Shown piece by piece: positions 6,327 through 12,493 of a DNA stretch of 12,493 nt; within the stretch, counting starts at the first letter, position 1; each line of letters starts with the position of its first letter. The stretch comes from Dehalococcoidia bacterium (GTDB lineage Bacteria; Chloroflexota; Dehalococcoidia; Lucifugimonadales; UBA3495), in NCBI GenBank assembly GCA_022823105.1, contig JAJDXU010000426.1, positions 1 to 12,493 on the forward strand, in the 5' to 3' direction. A program made the position numbers and the translations under genes. The notes below the pieces were generated by a model. The model was given only the letters and a program-made list of their open reading frames with translations, was not told the origin of the DNA and made no database searches.

Positions 6327-8015
6327 TCATGCAGGTTGGCTGATTATTTGGTTGGCCAAATCCGCTTCCAGCATCGGCCTGACGGCTCGTTTCGCCGAGT
6401 CGAGGTCCGGCATGAGGTGCTCGGGAGCGACGCGGTCCAGGAAACCGAGTGATTTCAGCTTTTCGGCTATGTCGTGGCGCATACCGGAGATCACGAAATC
6501 CCGCGTGCCACTGGCGGCCGCTGCGTTGATGAGCTTGCCCATCATCACGGCGGCGGTGTCGTCAACGTATTCCGTTCGCGTGAAATCGAAGATCAACGGC
6601 TGATAGGTTCCAATGTCGTGCCCGACGATTCGACCGATTTCGCGGGCGGACGCGACCGACACCCGGTCCGGGAACCTCACCAGGCCGGTCCGGGCTCCAA
6701 AGATGTCCTCGACGTTCGCATCACCGCCCAGGATTTCTCGATCGAGGACGGGGACGGACACCAGCCTGGGAACCTCGAAGGCCTCCAAGCTCCGAGAGTT
6801 GACGAACATGCCCACCGCGAATCCGATGATCAGACCGGTCATGGCGTCGACGAAAACGACCAGGAACACGGTCAACACCATCACGGACGAGAATCCCACC
6901 GGAGCCCGGTGCAGCCGCCGGAGCAAACGCCAATCGATGAGGCTAATTCCCGTGATGATGAGGATTGAGGCCAGGACGGCTTTGGGTATCAGCGCAATCA
7001 CAGCGCTCAAACCGCTGAACAGCGTCAGGATGACGACGGCCACGACGGTCAGGTTGGAAACGAGAGTACGTCCGCCGGAGTAAACGTTGGCCAGCGTTCC
7101 GTTGGCGGCGCCCCCGGGTAATCCTCCGATCAACCCGGCCGCGATGTTGCCGATCCCATGACCGACCAGGAGACGGTTGGTCTGCTGTTGGCGACCGCTG
7201 ACCGATTCAACGAGAATTGATCCAATGAGGATGCCCATCGAACTGAGCATGGCAATCAAAAACGCGGGCTGAATCGCGCGCAGGAGAAATTCCACGGAGA
7301 AATCTGGCCATTGCACATCGGGCACGCCGACGGTGATCTGACCGACAACGGGCGCGTCGGTCAACCAGAATACTCCGACGAGAATTCCGGCGATGAGCAA
7401 CATCAGTTGACCGGGAGCGATACGCTTCAGCGGACCGCGCCAAAGGATGACCACGGCAAAGCAGACTGCGGTCACGAGGACGGCGTCCACATTGGCGCGA
7501 GAGACGGTGAACGGGAGAGACAGCAGGGCTCCGCCGACACCTCCGCTGACGTTGGCAACTCCCATGGCAGGGGCGAACTGGGTGATTACCAGCAGCAAGC
7601 CGACACCCATGAAGAACCCATTGAGGAGGGAGATGGGCACGTAGGAGATGTATCGGCCGAAGCGCAGAAAGCCGAAGACTATCTGGATCAGCCCGGCCAG
7701 AATGGCGGCGGCGAGGGCCTCTGCGATGCTGTGGGTGTATTCGGCGACGACCAACGCCATGATGATGGAAACGTTGGCGTTGACCCCGGAGATGATGCCC
7801 CGCGTGTTACCGACCAGAGCGCCAAAGATGCCAACTGCGAGCGCCCCGTAAAGGCCGGCCACGGGCCCCAGCCCGGACAGTTCCCCGAAACTCAGGGCTG
7901 CCGGGATTATCAAGGCGCTGGCCACCAGGCCCCCGGTAATGTCGCCCCGCAGATCGGGCAATCGGTAATTGAATGAAGTCGGAATTCCCTGTATCAAATA
8001 TTTGCTCAAATGCAT
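6327..8015 (-). CDS. SulP/SLC26-type anion permease with STAS domain
   Basis: Inner-membrane permease of the SulP family, whose members carry sulfate, bicarbonate or other anions, often by proton or sodium symport. Of the 562 residues, about 1-410 form many hydrophobic segments starting with the family block PDLRGDITGGLVASALIIPAALSFGELSGLGPVAGLYGAL. The repeat-2 hallmark GLIGGLPGGAANGTLANVYSGGRT is near the middle. The C-terminal cytoplasmic STAS domain (about 430-550) contains LIFDFTRTEYVDDTAAVMM. In the STAS core the residues D-D-T-A align with the D-S-S-G of SpoIIAA, so a Thr sits at the phosphoserine position. SulP subfamily and substrate cannot be told from this. The ATG has only a weak SD (AAGAG, about 11 bases upstream). 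It follows the binding-protein gene on the same strand after 165 bases and may be co-transcribed with it. Confidence 0.9.
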   Translation of the reverse strand: MHLSKYLIQGIPTSFNYRLPDLRGDITGGLVASALIIPAALSFGELSGLGPVAGLYGALAVGIFGALVGNTRGIISGVNANVSIIMALVVAEYTHSIAEALAAAILAGLIQIVFGFLRFGRYISYVPISLLNGFFMGVGLLLVITQFAPAMGVANVSGGVGGALLSLPFTVSRANVDAVLVTAVCFAVVILWRGPLKRIAPGQLMLLIAGILVGVFWLTDAPVVGQITVGVPDVQWPDFSVEFLLRAIQPAFLIAMLSSMGILIGSILVESVSGRQQQTNRLLVGHGIGNIAAGLIGGLPGGAANGTLANVYSGGRTLVSNLTVVAVVILTLFSGLSAVIALIPKAVLASILIITGISLIDWRLLRRLHRAPVGFSSVMVLTVFLVVFVDAMTGLIIGFAVGMFVNSRSLEAFEVPRLVSVPVLDREILGGDANVEDIFGARTGLVRFPDRVSVASAREIGRIVGHDIGTYQPLIFDFTRTEYVDDTAAVMMGKLINAAAASGTRDFVISGMRHDIAEKLKSLGFLDRVAPEHLMPDLDSAKRAVRPMLEADLANQIISQPA

Positions 8016-8180
8016 CTACACTGACTCTTTATTCTGTGTGGTTTAGTATTGATTGCTCGCCGTTGGATGGCACGCAGGTTATTGGCGTACCCAATCGACG
8101 GGCTGGCAAGGTTTGGTTTATGAATTCGTGAGAATGTGAGTATGATCGGGAGCGACCAACGACGATATGATGTTTGCTCG

Positions 8181-9386
8181 TCAGAAGCCCAGTTCCAGTT
8201 TGTCAGCCCGGTGGTATTTCCCGTCCGAACCGATCGTAGTCAGAAAAACCTTGTTCGATCCCTGGTTGTTTCCCGGTCCGAACTTCAACCGGAAACCGTC
8301 GATGTCAATAGCCTCAGATGTGCGCAGACCGTCCATGAAACACTGGCGGCTGACGTCACGCCCGCACGCCTGGAGCCCGAAAACTGCGAGTCGACCCGCC
8401 AGGTACCCTTCCAAGGAAACAAACCCGGGTCTGGCCTGCGGGCTGTATCGGGAAAGAGCGGCATGGTACCTGGCGACGACTGGGATGGTCGGGTCCTCGG
8501 GGAACGGCACAACCTGGGCAACGTAGACGCCTTCGCCAGCTTTCCCCAGGGCGTCGGCCAATGCGATGCCGCCGCCGAAAGAAACGGTCATAAACACGGG
8601 GTCGATATGGCGACCAACGGCTTCCACGGTGGTTGCGACCGGTACCTGGGTCCCGATAATGATTACCGCTTCGGGATCGGCCTCAATGATTTCAGTGGCG
8701 ACAGCATCCAAAACGTCGGCGTTGCGTTGATAACGCCATGATCCGATGGGTTCCAATCCGCGCCTCTCCAACGCAAGTTTCACGCCTTCCAAGCCGTTTA
8801 GCCCGTAAGAGTCGTCCTGGTAAAGCACGGCCACGCGCTTCATTCTGAGGTGCTCGGTCAACCTGAGGACCATTTCCTCGGTCTCCTGGTGGTATGAAGC
8901 GCGGACGTTGAGCACGTTGTCCAGTGCGGGGTCGTGCAGGAATTCCGCGCCGGTGAATGGAGCCAGGAAGGGCACGCCGGCATCGTGGGCCAGGGGCGCA
9001 GCTACGCGAGACGTGGGCGTGCCCACCGCGCCGATCAGAGCAAAGCCCCGGTCTTTCTCGATGAGCCATTCGGTGGTGTCTGCCGCATAATCGGGTTCGT
9101 AACCGTCGTCCAGGGTTTTGAGCTTCAACTCGCGGCCGTGGATTCCACCGTTCAGGTTGGCCTCGTGGAATGCCGCTTCGATACCCAGCCTCATGCCCTT
9201 GCCCAATTCCTGGGAAGGTCCACTGATTACAGCAGATTGCCCAAACAGAATCTCGTCGTCGGAGATTCCGGGTTCACTTGAGTGGTTATGAGATGTCGGA
9301 GCGCAGGCTATCCCGACGACGTACAGCGCTGCTATCCAGATTGTTGAACGAATGAGATGAGAAACGATTGAGTTGACCGATTTCAT
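8181..9386 (-). CDS. ABC-type periplasmic binding protein, Leu/Ile/Val-like, lipoprotein
   Basis: Extracytoplasmic solute-binding protein of the branched-chain amino acid/amide type (Peripla_BP_6-like fold). I chose the ATG at 9386 (401 residues) because it opens directly into a signal peptide: a basic start, a hydrophobic stretch (IWIAALYVVGIA) and Cys28, a probable lipidation site, though Gly at -3 makes the lipobox atypical. The frame is open 19 codons further upstream, with less plausible sequence. The mature domain begins ISDDEILFGQSAVISGPSQELG, typical of the family. GAVGTPTSRVAAPLAHDAGVPFLAPFTGAE and RVAVLYQDDSYGLNGLEGV represent the ligand-binding lobes. No cognate permease or ATPase genes are adjacent; the downstream neighbour is a SulP permease. 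It could be an orphan receptor, a sensor input or a component of a remote transporter. The ligand is unknown. Confidence 0.88.
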   Translation of the reverse strand: MKSVNSIVSHLIRSTIWIAALYVVGIACAPTSHNHSSEPGISDDEILFGQSAVISGPSQELGKGMRLGIEAAFHEANLNGGIHGRELKLKTLDDGYEPDYAADTTEWLIEKDRGFALIGAVGTPTSRVAAPLAHDAGVPFLAPFTGAEFLHDPALDNVLNVRASYHQETEEMVLRLTEHLRMKRVAVLYQDDSYGLNGLEGVKLALERRGLEPIGSWRYQRNADVLDAVATEIIEADPEAVIIIGTQVPVATTVEAVGRHIDPVFMTVSFGGGIALADALGKAGEGVYVAQVVPFPEDPTIPVVARYHAALSRYSPQARPGFVSLEGYLAGRLAVFGLQACGRDVSRQCFMDGLRTSEAIDIDGFRLKFGPGNNQGSNKVFLTTIGSDGKYHRADKLELGF

Positions 9387-9707
9387 TGTATGGTTCTCGC
9401 GGTTGGAATCGATGTATGGAGCGCGCCGGCATCGTAATTTCAAGATGAGCGGGAGCGCGATGCAAACGGCGCTCGCTCAACGTCGCAACACCAACGCAGA
9501 GCGGGCATCGTGAAGGATTTGATTATCCCCGGGTGGCACAAAGTTATGTGCGGAAACTCTATCCGCGTCTACCATTATCTCATAAGTCGAATGTCCGCGT
9601 GACCATGCCTGGTCGGAACGCAAACCGACACTCTCGGTCTTCTCCATGAGAGGCGAAAATGTATGTCAGATCGCTTTGCAGAGGCATTATGGGGATAAAC
9701 CGAGAGG

Positions 9708-9716
9708 TGGTATAAT
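9708..9716 (+). promoter_or_regulatory. Extended -10 promoter element
   Basis: TGGTATAAT is a perfect extended -10 box (TG-N-TATAAT) for a housekeeping sigma factor. The -35 region 17-18 bases upstream (TTATGG, 9687-9692) is poor, which extended -10 promoters tolerate. Transcription would start near 9722-9725, giving a leader of about 550 bases before the permease gene at 10278, or expressing a separate small RNA. The downstream 60 bases are AT-rich compared with the surroundings. Confidence 0.5.
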
Positions 9717-9743
9717 AGTATCGCGATTCAATGATCGCAATAT

Positions 9744-9761
9744 TCGAACCAATAGGTTCGA
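9744..9761 (+). promoter_or_regulatory. Inverted repeat just downstream of the -10 box
   Basis: TCGAACC (9744-9750) and GGTTCGA (9755-9761) pair perfectly around AATA. At roughly +20 to +40 from the predicted start site it could be a repressor operator or a 5'-end stem-loop protecting the transcript. A weaker inverted pair GCGAT/ATCGC lies just upstream (9723-9738). No regulator gene is adjacent. Confidence 0.4.
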
Positions 9762-10076
9762 GATCTTAGAGAGACAACAAATAATTTACGTTGTGCCGGC
9801 CCCTTGCATGGATCCGCGTGACGATGCCGTCCGCGGGTTTTCTGCTGTGCGGATATCGGGAATCCCGGTGGACGTGTCCCTGGTCGGCCATCCCCAATGA
9901 AAACCGGTTACACGAAGTCCCTGCATGCCATAGCAGTCCTGGCGGCGCGCATGGTCGCTCGCAACCAGGGAGCGGGACAGGCAACCGGCTGGCCGTTGGT
10001 TGGCTCCCAGCAAGCGCATACCGAATCCGCAACATGCAACGGGCCGATATACAAGGTGAACCCGGAGGTGAATACA

Positions 10077-10151
10077 GTGTTTGTCAATAATTTGACCGTG
10101 AGGTTGCTGTCGCGAAACCTGGCTGATTTCCAGCCGAGAGGGTCCTGCTGA
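10077..10151 (+). CDS. Candidate 24-residue leader peptide
   Basis: A GTG start at 10077 follows a strong SD (GGAGGTG, 10064-10070) with 6-base spacing, better than most annotated starts in the window. The 24-codon frame begins MFVNNLTV and includes four Leu and three Arg. It stops at 10149-10151, 3 bases before the long helix at 10155-10238. A ribosome finishing this frame would sit on the lower part of that helix, the geometry expected for a translation-sensing attenuator. The same frame is open upstream to an ATG at 9897, which has no SD. There TVFVNN resembles a PAAR-type motif, so a decayed gene tail is the alternative reading. No codon run (for example repeated Leu or Trp) marks a specific amino-acid sensor. 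Confidence 0.4.
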   Translation: MFVNNLTVRLLSRNLADFQPRGSC

Positions 10152-10154
10152 CAC

Positions 10155-10238
10155 GACGGCAGATTTCCGGTCGCGCCTCCTTCCTTTCTTGGGCATCGAA
10201 AGGCTCGCGTTAGCGGCGCCGACCGGACGTCTGCTGTT
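10155..10238 (+). ncRNA. Long structured leader helix upstream of the permease gene
   Basis: Bases 10155-10177 pair with 10215-10238 to make about 22 pairs, interrupted by one mismatch (10165/10228) and one bulged C (10219). Three are G-U wobbles, which favour folding of the plus-strand RNA rather than its complement. An inner hairpin CCTTTC (10183-10188)/GAAAGG (10198-10203) sits within the 37-base apical part. CCTCCT (10176-10181) is also complementary to the permease ribosome binding site GGGAGG (10265-10270), and that pairing would compete with the top of the helix. No U-tract follows, so control of translation or RNA stability is more likely than intrinsic termination. It does not match a riboswitch consensus that I know. 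Confidence 0.5.
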
Positions 10239-10264
10239 CATTCCATGTGAGTGACGAGCGCGTC

Positions 10265-10270
10265 GGGAGG
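10265..10270 (+). promoter_or_regulatory. Ribosome binding site fixing the NCS2-like permease start
   Basis: GGGAGG lies 7 bases before TTG 10278. It is preferred over the in-frame GTG at 10251, which has no SD and lies 12 bases after the structured leader. Confidence 0.65.
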
Positions 10271-10277
10271 TTCGCAA

Positions 10278-12017
10278 TTGGCTGTAAGTAACGCAGAACA
10301 GGCCATCAGGTTCGAGCCGGAGGAATCCTGTTCGCCTTGGATGGCATTGGTGGTCGGGTTTCAAGGAGCGGCGCTGGTGCTGGCCCCGACGGTGCTAAAT
10401 GTTTCCATCGCGATTCGCTCCGCCGGGCTCGATGACAGTCACCTGACCTGGGGCGTCTTCGCGGCGATGCTGATCTGCGCGGCGATCACGGCCCTGCACG
10501 CATCTCAAGTGTGGCGTTTCGGCGCCGGGCACATAGTGCTGGCGTGGCCCGCCGCGATGTTCATCGCGATCATGGTGACGACGGTCTCCATCGCCGGTCT
10601 TTCGACGTTCGCGAGCCTGATGGTCGTGTGCAGCCTGATCCAGGTAGCGCTGGCCTGGTGGCTGCCGACGGTGCGGAGGATCATCACGCCGGTTGTCTCC
10701 GGGGTGGTTACGATGCTGATCGCCGTGAGCGTGCTGCCCATCGCGTTCAACAGCGTCCAGGATGTGCCGGCGGGAACTCCGCCGATAGCGGGGCCGGTGA
10801 TCACCGGAGTCACCCTGCTGGTTTCGGTGATTACGACGCTGCGCGCCCGGGGGCATTGGCGGCTGGTTGCGCCGTTCATCAGCATCCTGGCCGGCTGCGC
10901 CGTGGCCGGCGTATACGGAGCGCTGGATGCTGAACGCATCATCAGCGCTCCGTGGTTTGGCATTCCTGAGGCTCCGGACCTGAGCCTGGACCTCACGCCT
11001 AGCCCGGAGTTTTGGGCGCTGCTGCCCTCGTTCGCGATCCTGACGCTGGTGCTGGGGATCAAGACGATCAGCGACGGCGTGGTGATTCAGCAGGGGTCCC
11101 GTCGGCGGCCGCTGGCGATTGACTTTCGACAGATACAGGGCATGGTCAGCGTCAACGGGATCGGGATGCTGCTGGGGGGCTTGGCCGGCACCCTGCCCAC
11201 AATGGCAAATTCATCGTACAGCCTGTCGCTGATCAACCTGACCGGCGTCGCCGCTCGCAGGGTCGGATTCGGCGTTGCCATCATCACCCTGGTGCTGGCC
11301 TTCTGGTCGAAGTTCACGGCCCTGCTGCTGACGATCCCGGGGCCGGTGTTGGGCGCTTACCTGACGCTGGCCATGGGCATCCTTTTCGTCAGCGGATGCC
11401 AGACGATTTTGCGAGAAGGCCTTGACTCGCGCCGCATGCTGGTGGTGGCGCTCTCAAGCGCGTTGGGCCTGGGCCTGCACGGTCACCCGGTAACCAGGGA
11501 TATATTTGGCGACGACCTCGGCGCGCTGCTGGGCAATGGCGTTACCATCGGGGCCATCGTTGCGATCGGCATGACCCTCCTGTTCGAGGCCCTGGCCATG
11601 CGCCGCTCGCGTCTCGAAGTCAAACTGGACCGCACCTCGTTCCAGGCGATTGACGTATTTCTAGGCAAAGTGGCATCGAAGCTGCGATGGAACGAGGCTT
11701 CCACGCTGCGCCTTCGGTCGGCCGGGGAAGAAACCCTTGCCAGCCTGCTGACCCTGGAGGACGAATCCGGGAGCGCTGACAGTCCGCGCCTGGTGGTAGT
11801 AGCGCGCCCAAAGGGCGCGATGGTTGAATTGGAGTTTGTCGCGACAATTCGCCAAGAGAACATCGAGGACCAGCTTGCGTATTTGATCGAGGAGGAAACC
11901 GTGCCGACAGTCGATGATGTTTCCCTCCGCCTGCTGCGCCATCACGCATCTGTCGTACGCCACCAGAAGTTCCACGGCGTTGACATCGTGACGGTGCAGG
12001 TGGAGGGCAGTCCCTGA
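10278..12017 (+). CDS. NCS2-like permease fused to degenerate RsbW-type ATPase domain
   Basis: Membrane permease resembling the nucleobase:cation symporter-2 (SLC23) family, with a cytoplasmic C-terminal domain; 579 residues from the TTG start (588 from GTG 10251). The first about 445 residues carry many hydrophobic helices, with family blocks in order: GFQGAALVLAPTVLNVSI (usual GLQHxLAMFGxTVLVP), NGIGMLLGGLAGTLPTMANSSYS, LINLTGVAARRVG and KFTALLLTIPGPVLGAYL. Key transport residues appear replaced: the TM8 Glu position reads Lys (LGIKTISDG), and the TM10 Glu/Gln-Asn pair is absent. Residues about 450-579 align with RsbW/SpoIIAB-like HATPase domains. The N-box region is EETLASLL (Glu kept, Asn lost), there is no DxGxG, and the end SLRLLRHHASVVRHQKFHGVDIVTVQV matches the usual GLGLxLVRxxVDEVRY-type helix and final strand. 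Kinase activity is therefore doubtful; substrate unknown. Confidence 0.82.
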   Translation: MAVSNAEQAIRFEPEESCSPWMALVVGFQGAALVLAPTVLNVSIAIRSAGLDDSHLTWGVFAAMLICAAITALHASQVWRFGAGHIVLAWPAAMFIAIMVTTVSIAGLSTFASLMVVCSLIQVALAWWLPTVRRIITPVVSGVVTMLIAVSVLPIAFNSVQDVPAGTPPIAGPVITGVTLLVSVITTLRARGHWRLVAPFISILAGCAVAGVYGALDAERIISAPWFGIPEAPDLSLDLTPSPEFWALLPSFAILTLVLGIKTISDGVVIQQGSRRRPLAIDFRQIQGMVSVNGIGMLLGGLAGTLPTMANSSYSLSLINLTGVAARRVGFGVAIITLVLAFWSKFTALLLTIPGPVLGAYLTLAMGILFVSGCQTILREGLDSRRMLVVALSSALGLGLHGHPVTRDIFGDDLGALLGNGVTIGAIVAIGMTLLFEALAMRRSRLEVKLDRTSFQAIDVFLGKVASKLRWNEASTLRLRSAGEETLASLLTLEDESGSADSPRLVVVARPKGAMVELEFVATIRQENIEDQLAYLIEEETVPTVDDVSLRLLRHHASVVRHQKFHGVDIVTVQVEGSP

Positions 12018-12151
12018 TCGGTGGGCCGTCGTCCGAGTGGAGGTTTTGGGCCGTTGGGCCGGTCGTCGCGGCCAATGCGGATGTGAGGATGGATATTGGT
12101 GAGAGCCGCGCGCGACCGAGCCGGCCGAATACGATGGGATGAAGTGGTCGG

Positions 12152-12493
12152 TCAGGGGTAGGTTACGGGGTTGTAGCAGGCGGCCCAGTGGCCGGCGGAC
12201 TGCTCGTACAGGGATGGCGTGGGCTCCACCCTGCACCTGGTCATCGCTTTGGGACAACGGGGCAGGAACGGGCATTCCTCGGATATTTCGATCAGGTCGG
12301 GGGGCGTGCCGCGCAGGGCCTGTAAACGGCGGCCGGCGGCATCCAGGCGCGGGAGGGTCTGGAGCAGGGACCAGGTGTAGGGATGGCGCGGCTGCTGAAA
12401 TATGGGCAGCAGTTCGGCGTATTCCACCAGGTGGCCGGCGTACATGACGCCGACACGGCGTGCCATGTTGGCGACGACGCCCATGTCGTGGGT
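12152..12493 (-). CDS. Oligopeptide/dipeptide ABC transporter ATPase, C-terminal part
   Basis: C-terminal 113 residues of a DppD/OppD-type nucleotide-binding protein; the 5' part lies beyond the window edge, where the frame is still open (reads THDMGVVANMARRVGVMYAGHLVE). The His of THD is the H-loop (switch) residue of ABC ATPases. The segment PRHPYTWSLLQTLPRL is the HPYT signature of the oligopeptide-specific C-terminal domain. It is followed by the LxGTPPDL block and the conserved cysteine pattern CPFLPRCPKAMTRC plus WAACY. Such proteins energise peptide or nickel importers and normally sit in five-gene operons, whose remaining genes would lie to the right. It converges on the NCS2-like gene across 134 bases with no clear terminator. 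Confidence 0.93.
   Translation of the reverse strand, partial: THDMGVVANMARRVGVMYAGHLVEYAELLPIFQQPRHPYTWSLLQTLPRLDAAGRRLQALRGTPPDLIEISEECPFLPRCPKAMTRCRVEPTPSLYEQSAGHWAACYNPVTYP

Larger units (their letters stand above)
9387..10277. other. Divergent intergenic region with probable regulatory RNA content
   Basis: This is the 890-bp space between the minus-strand binding-protein gene and the plus-strand NCS2-like permease. The part nearest the binding protein (9387-9640) must hold that gene's promoter. GATAAT-like hexamers occur there on the minus strand (for example the complement of ATTATC near 9575), but none has a good -35. The plus-strand portion contains an extended -10 box, a small hairpin, a strong-SD mini reading frame and a long helix, each listed separately. 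Two overlapping open frames (to 9900, and 9897-10151, joined by ATGA) have no recognised family and no SD at their starts. Confidence 0.55.

Noticed and set aside
6079..6603. Open frame after holA with a RADRLLEVLYGAGLRF segment resembling tyrosine recombinases
   Set aside because: Only one short block resembles XerC/XerD. No catalytic Arg/His/Tyr boxes follow, and the frame runs into the antisense of the SulP gene.
7311..7976. Plus-strand 221-codon frame opposite the SulP gene, rich in Asp/Gly/His
   Set aside because: Its composition is what complementing hydrophobic membrane codons produces, and it has no SD or family similarity.
9744..9761. A tRNA T-arm-like GGTTCGA as a possible tRNA fragment or attachment site
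   Set aside because: There is no acceptor, anticodon or D arm around it, and no duplicated attachment core. A simple inverted repeat explains it.
10155..10238. Purine riboswitch ahead of the NCS2-like gene
   Set aside because: The conserved junction and loop sequences of purine riboswitches are absent. Only the gene family would have suggested it.
1..12493. CRISPR array, tRNA or rRNA genes, phage modules or a restriction/defence cassette
   Set aside because: No regularly spaced repeats, cloverleaf or rRNA motifs, or nuclease, methylase or phage structural genes were seen on either strand.

Overview
The window is a GC-rich bacterial segment (roughly 60% G+C by eye). It has Shine-Dalgarno (SD) led genes, frequent GTG/TTG starts, an IS21 element and an aerobic-style acyl-CoA/methylmalonyl-CoA gene pair. 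Gene content and the G-rich intergenic DNA would fit an environmental Chloroflexota-like bacterium (SAR202/Dehalococcoidia type). That placement is a weak inference, because no rRNA or other phylogenetic marker is present.

Layout. (1) 1-2196: a complete IS21-family insertion sequence, istA and istB on the minus strand, with doubled terminal repeats at both ends. Its left end is the first base of the window. (2) 2197-3398: about 1.2 kb without a confident gene. It holds G-rich DNA on the plus strand, a 226-bp MITE-like element with perfect 17-bp inverted ends and a perfect 10-bp target duplication, a small hairpin and a possible decayed reading frame. (3) 3399-6057, plus strand: acyl-CoA dehydrogenase, methylmalonyl-CoA epimerase and DNA polymerase III delta subunit (holA), closely spaced. 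(4) 6284-6318: a perfect 15-bp hairpin between convergent genes. (5) 6327-9386, minus strand: a periplasmic-binding-protein lipoprotein followed by a SulP-type permease with a C-terminal STAS domain. (6) 9387-10277: an 890-bp divergent intergenic region with an extended -10 promoter, a 24-codon reading frame with a strong SD, and a long RNA helix that ends just before the next gene. (7) 10278-12017, plus strand: an NCS2-like permease fused to a degenerate RsbW/histidine-kinase-type ATPase domain. (8) 12152-12493, minus strand: the C-terminal end of an oligopeptide/dipeptide ABC transporter ATPase that continues beyond the window.

How it may work together. The dehydrogenase and epimerase suggest acyl-CoA breakdown running into propionyl/methylmalonyl-CoA. 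The most unusual part is 6.3-12.0 kb. Two different permeases flank an orphan solute-binding protein. One carries a STAS (anti-sigma-antagonist-like) domain and the other an RsbW-like (anti-sigma-kinase-like) domain; these two folds are partners in partner-switching regulation. The second permease also has a leader that looks like a peptide/helix attenuator. A functional link between the two transporters is a hypothesis from domain content and proximity only.
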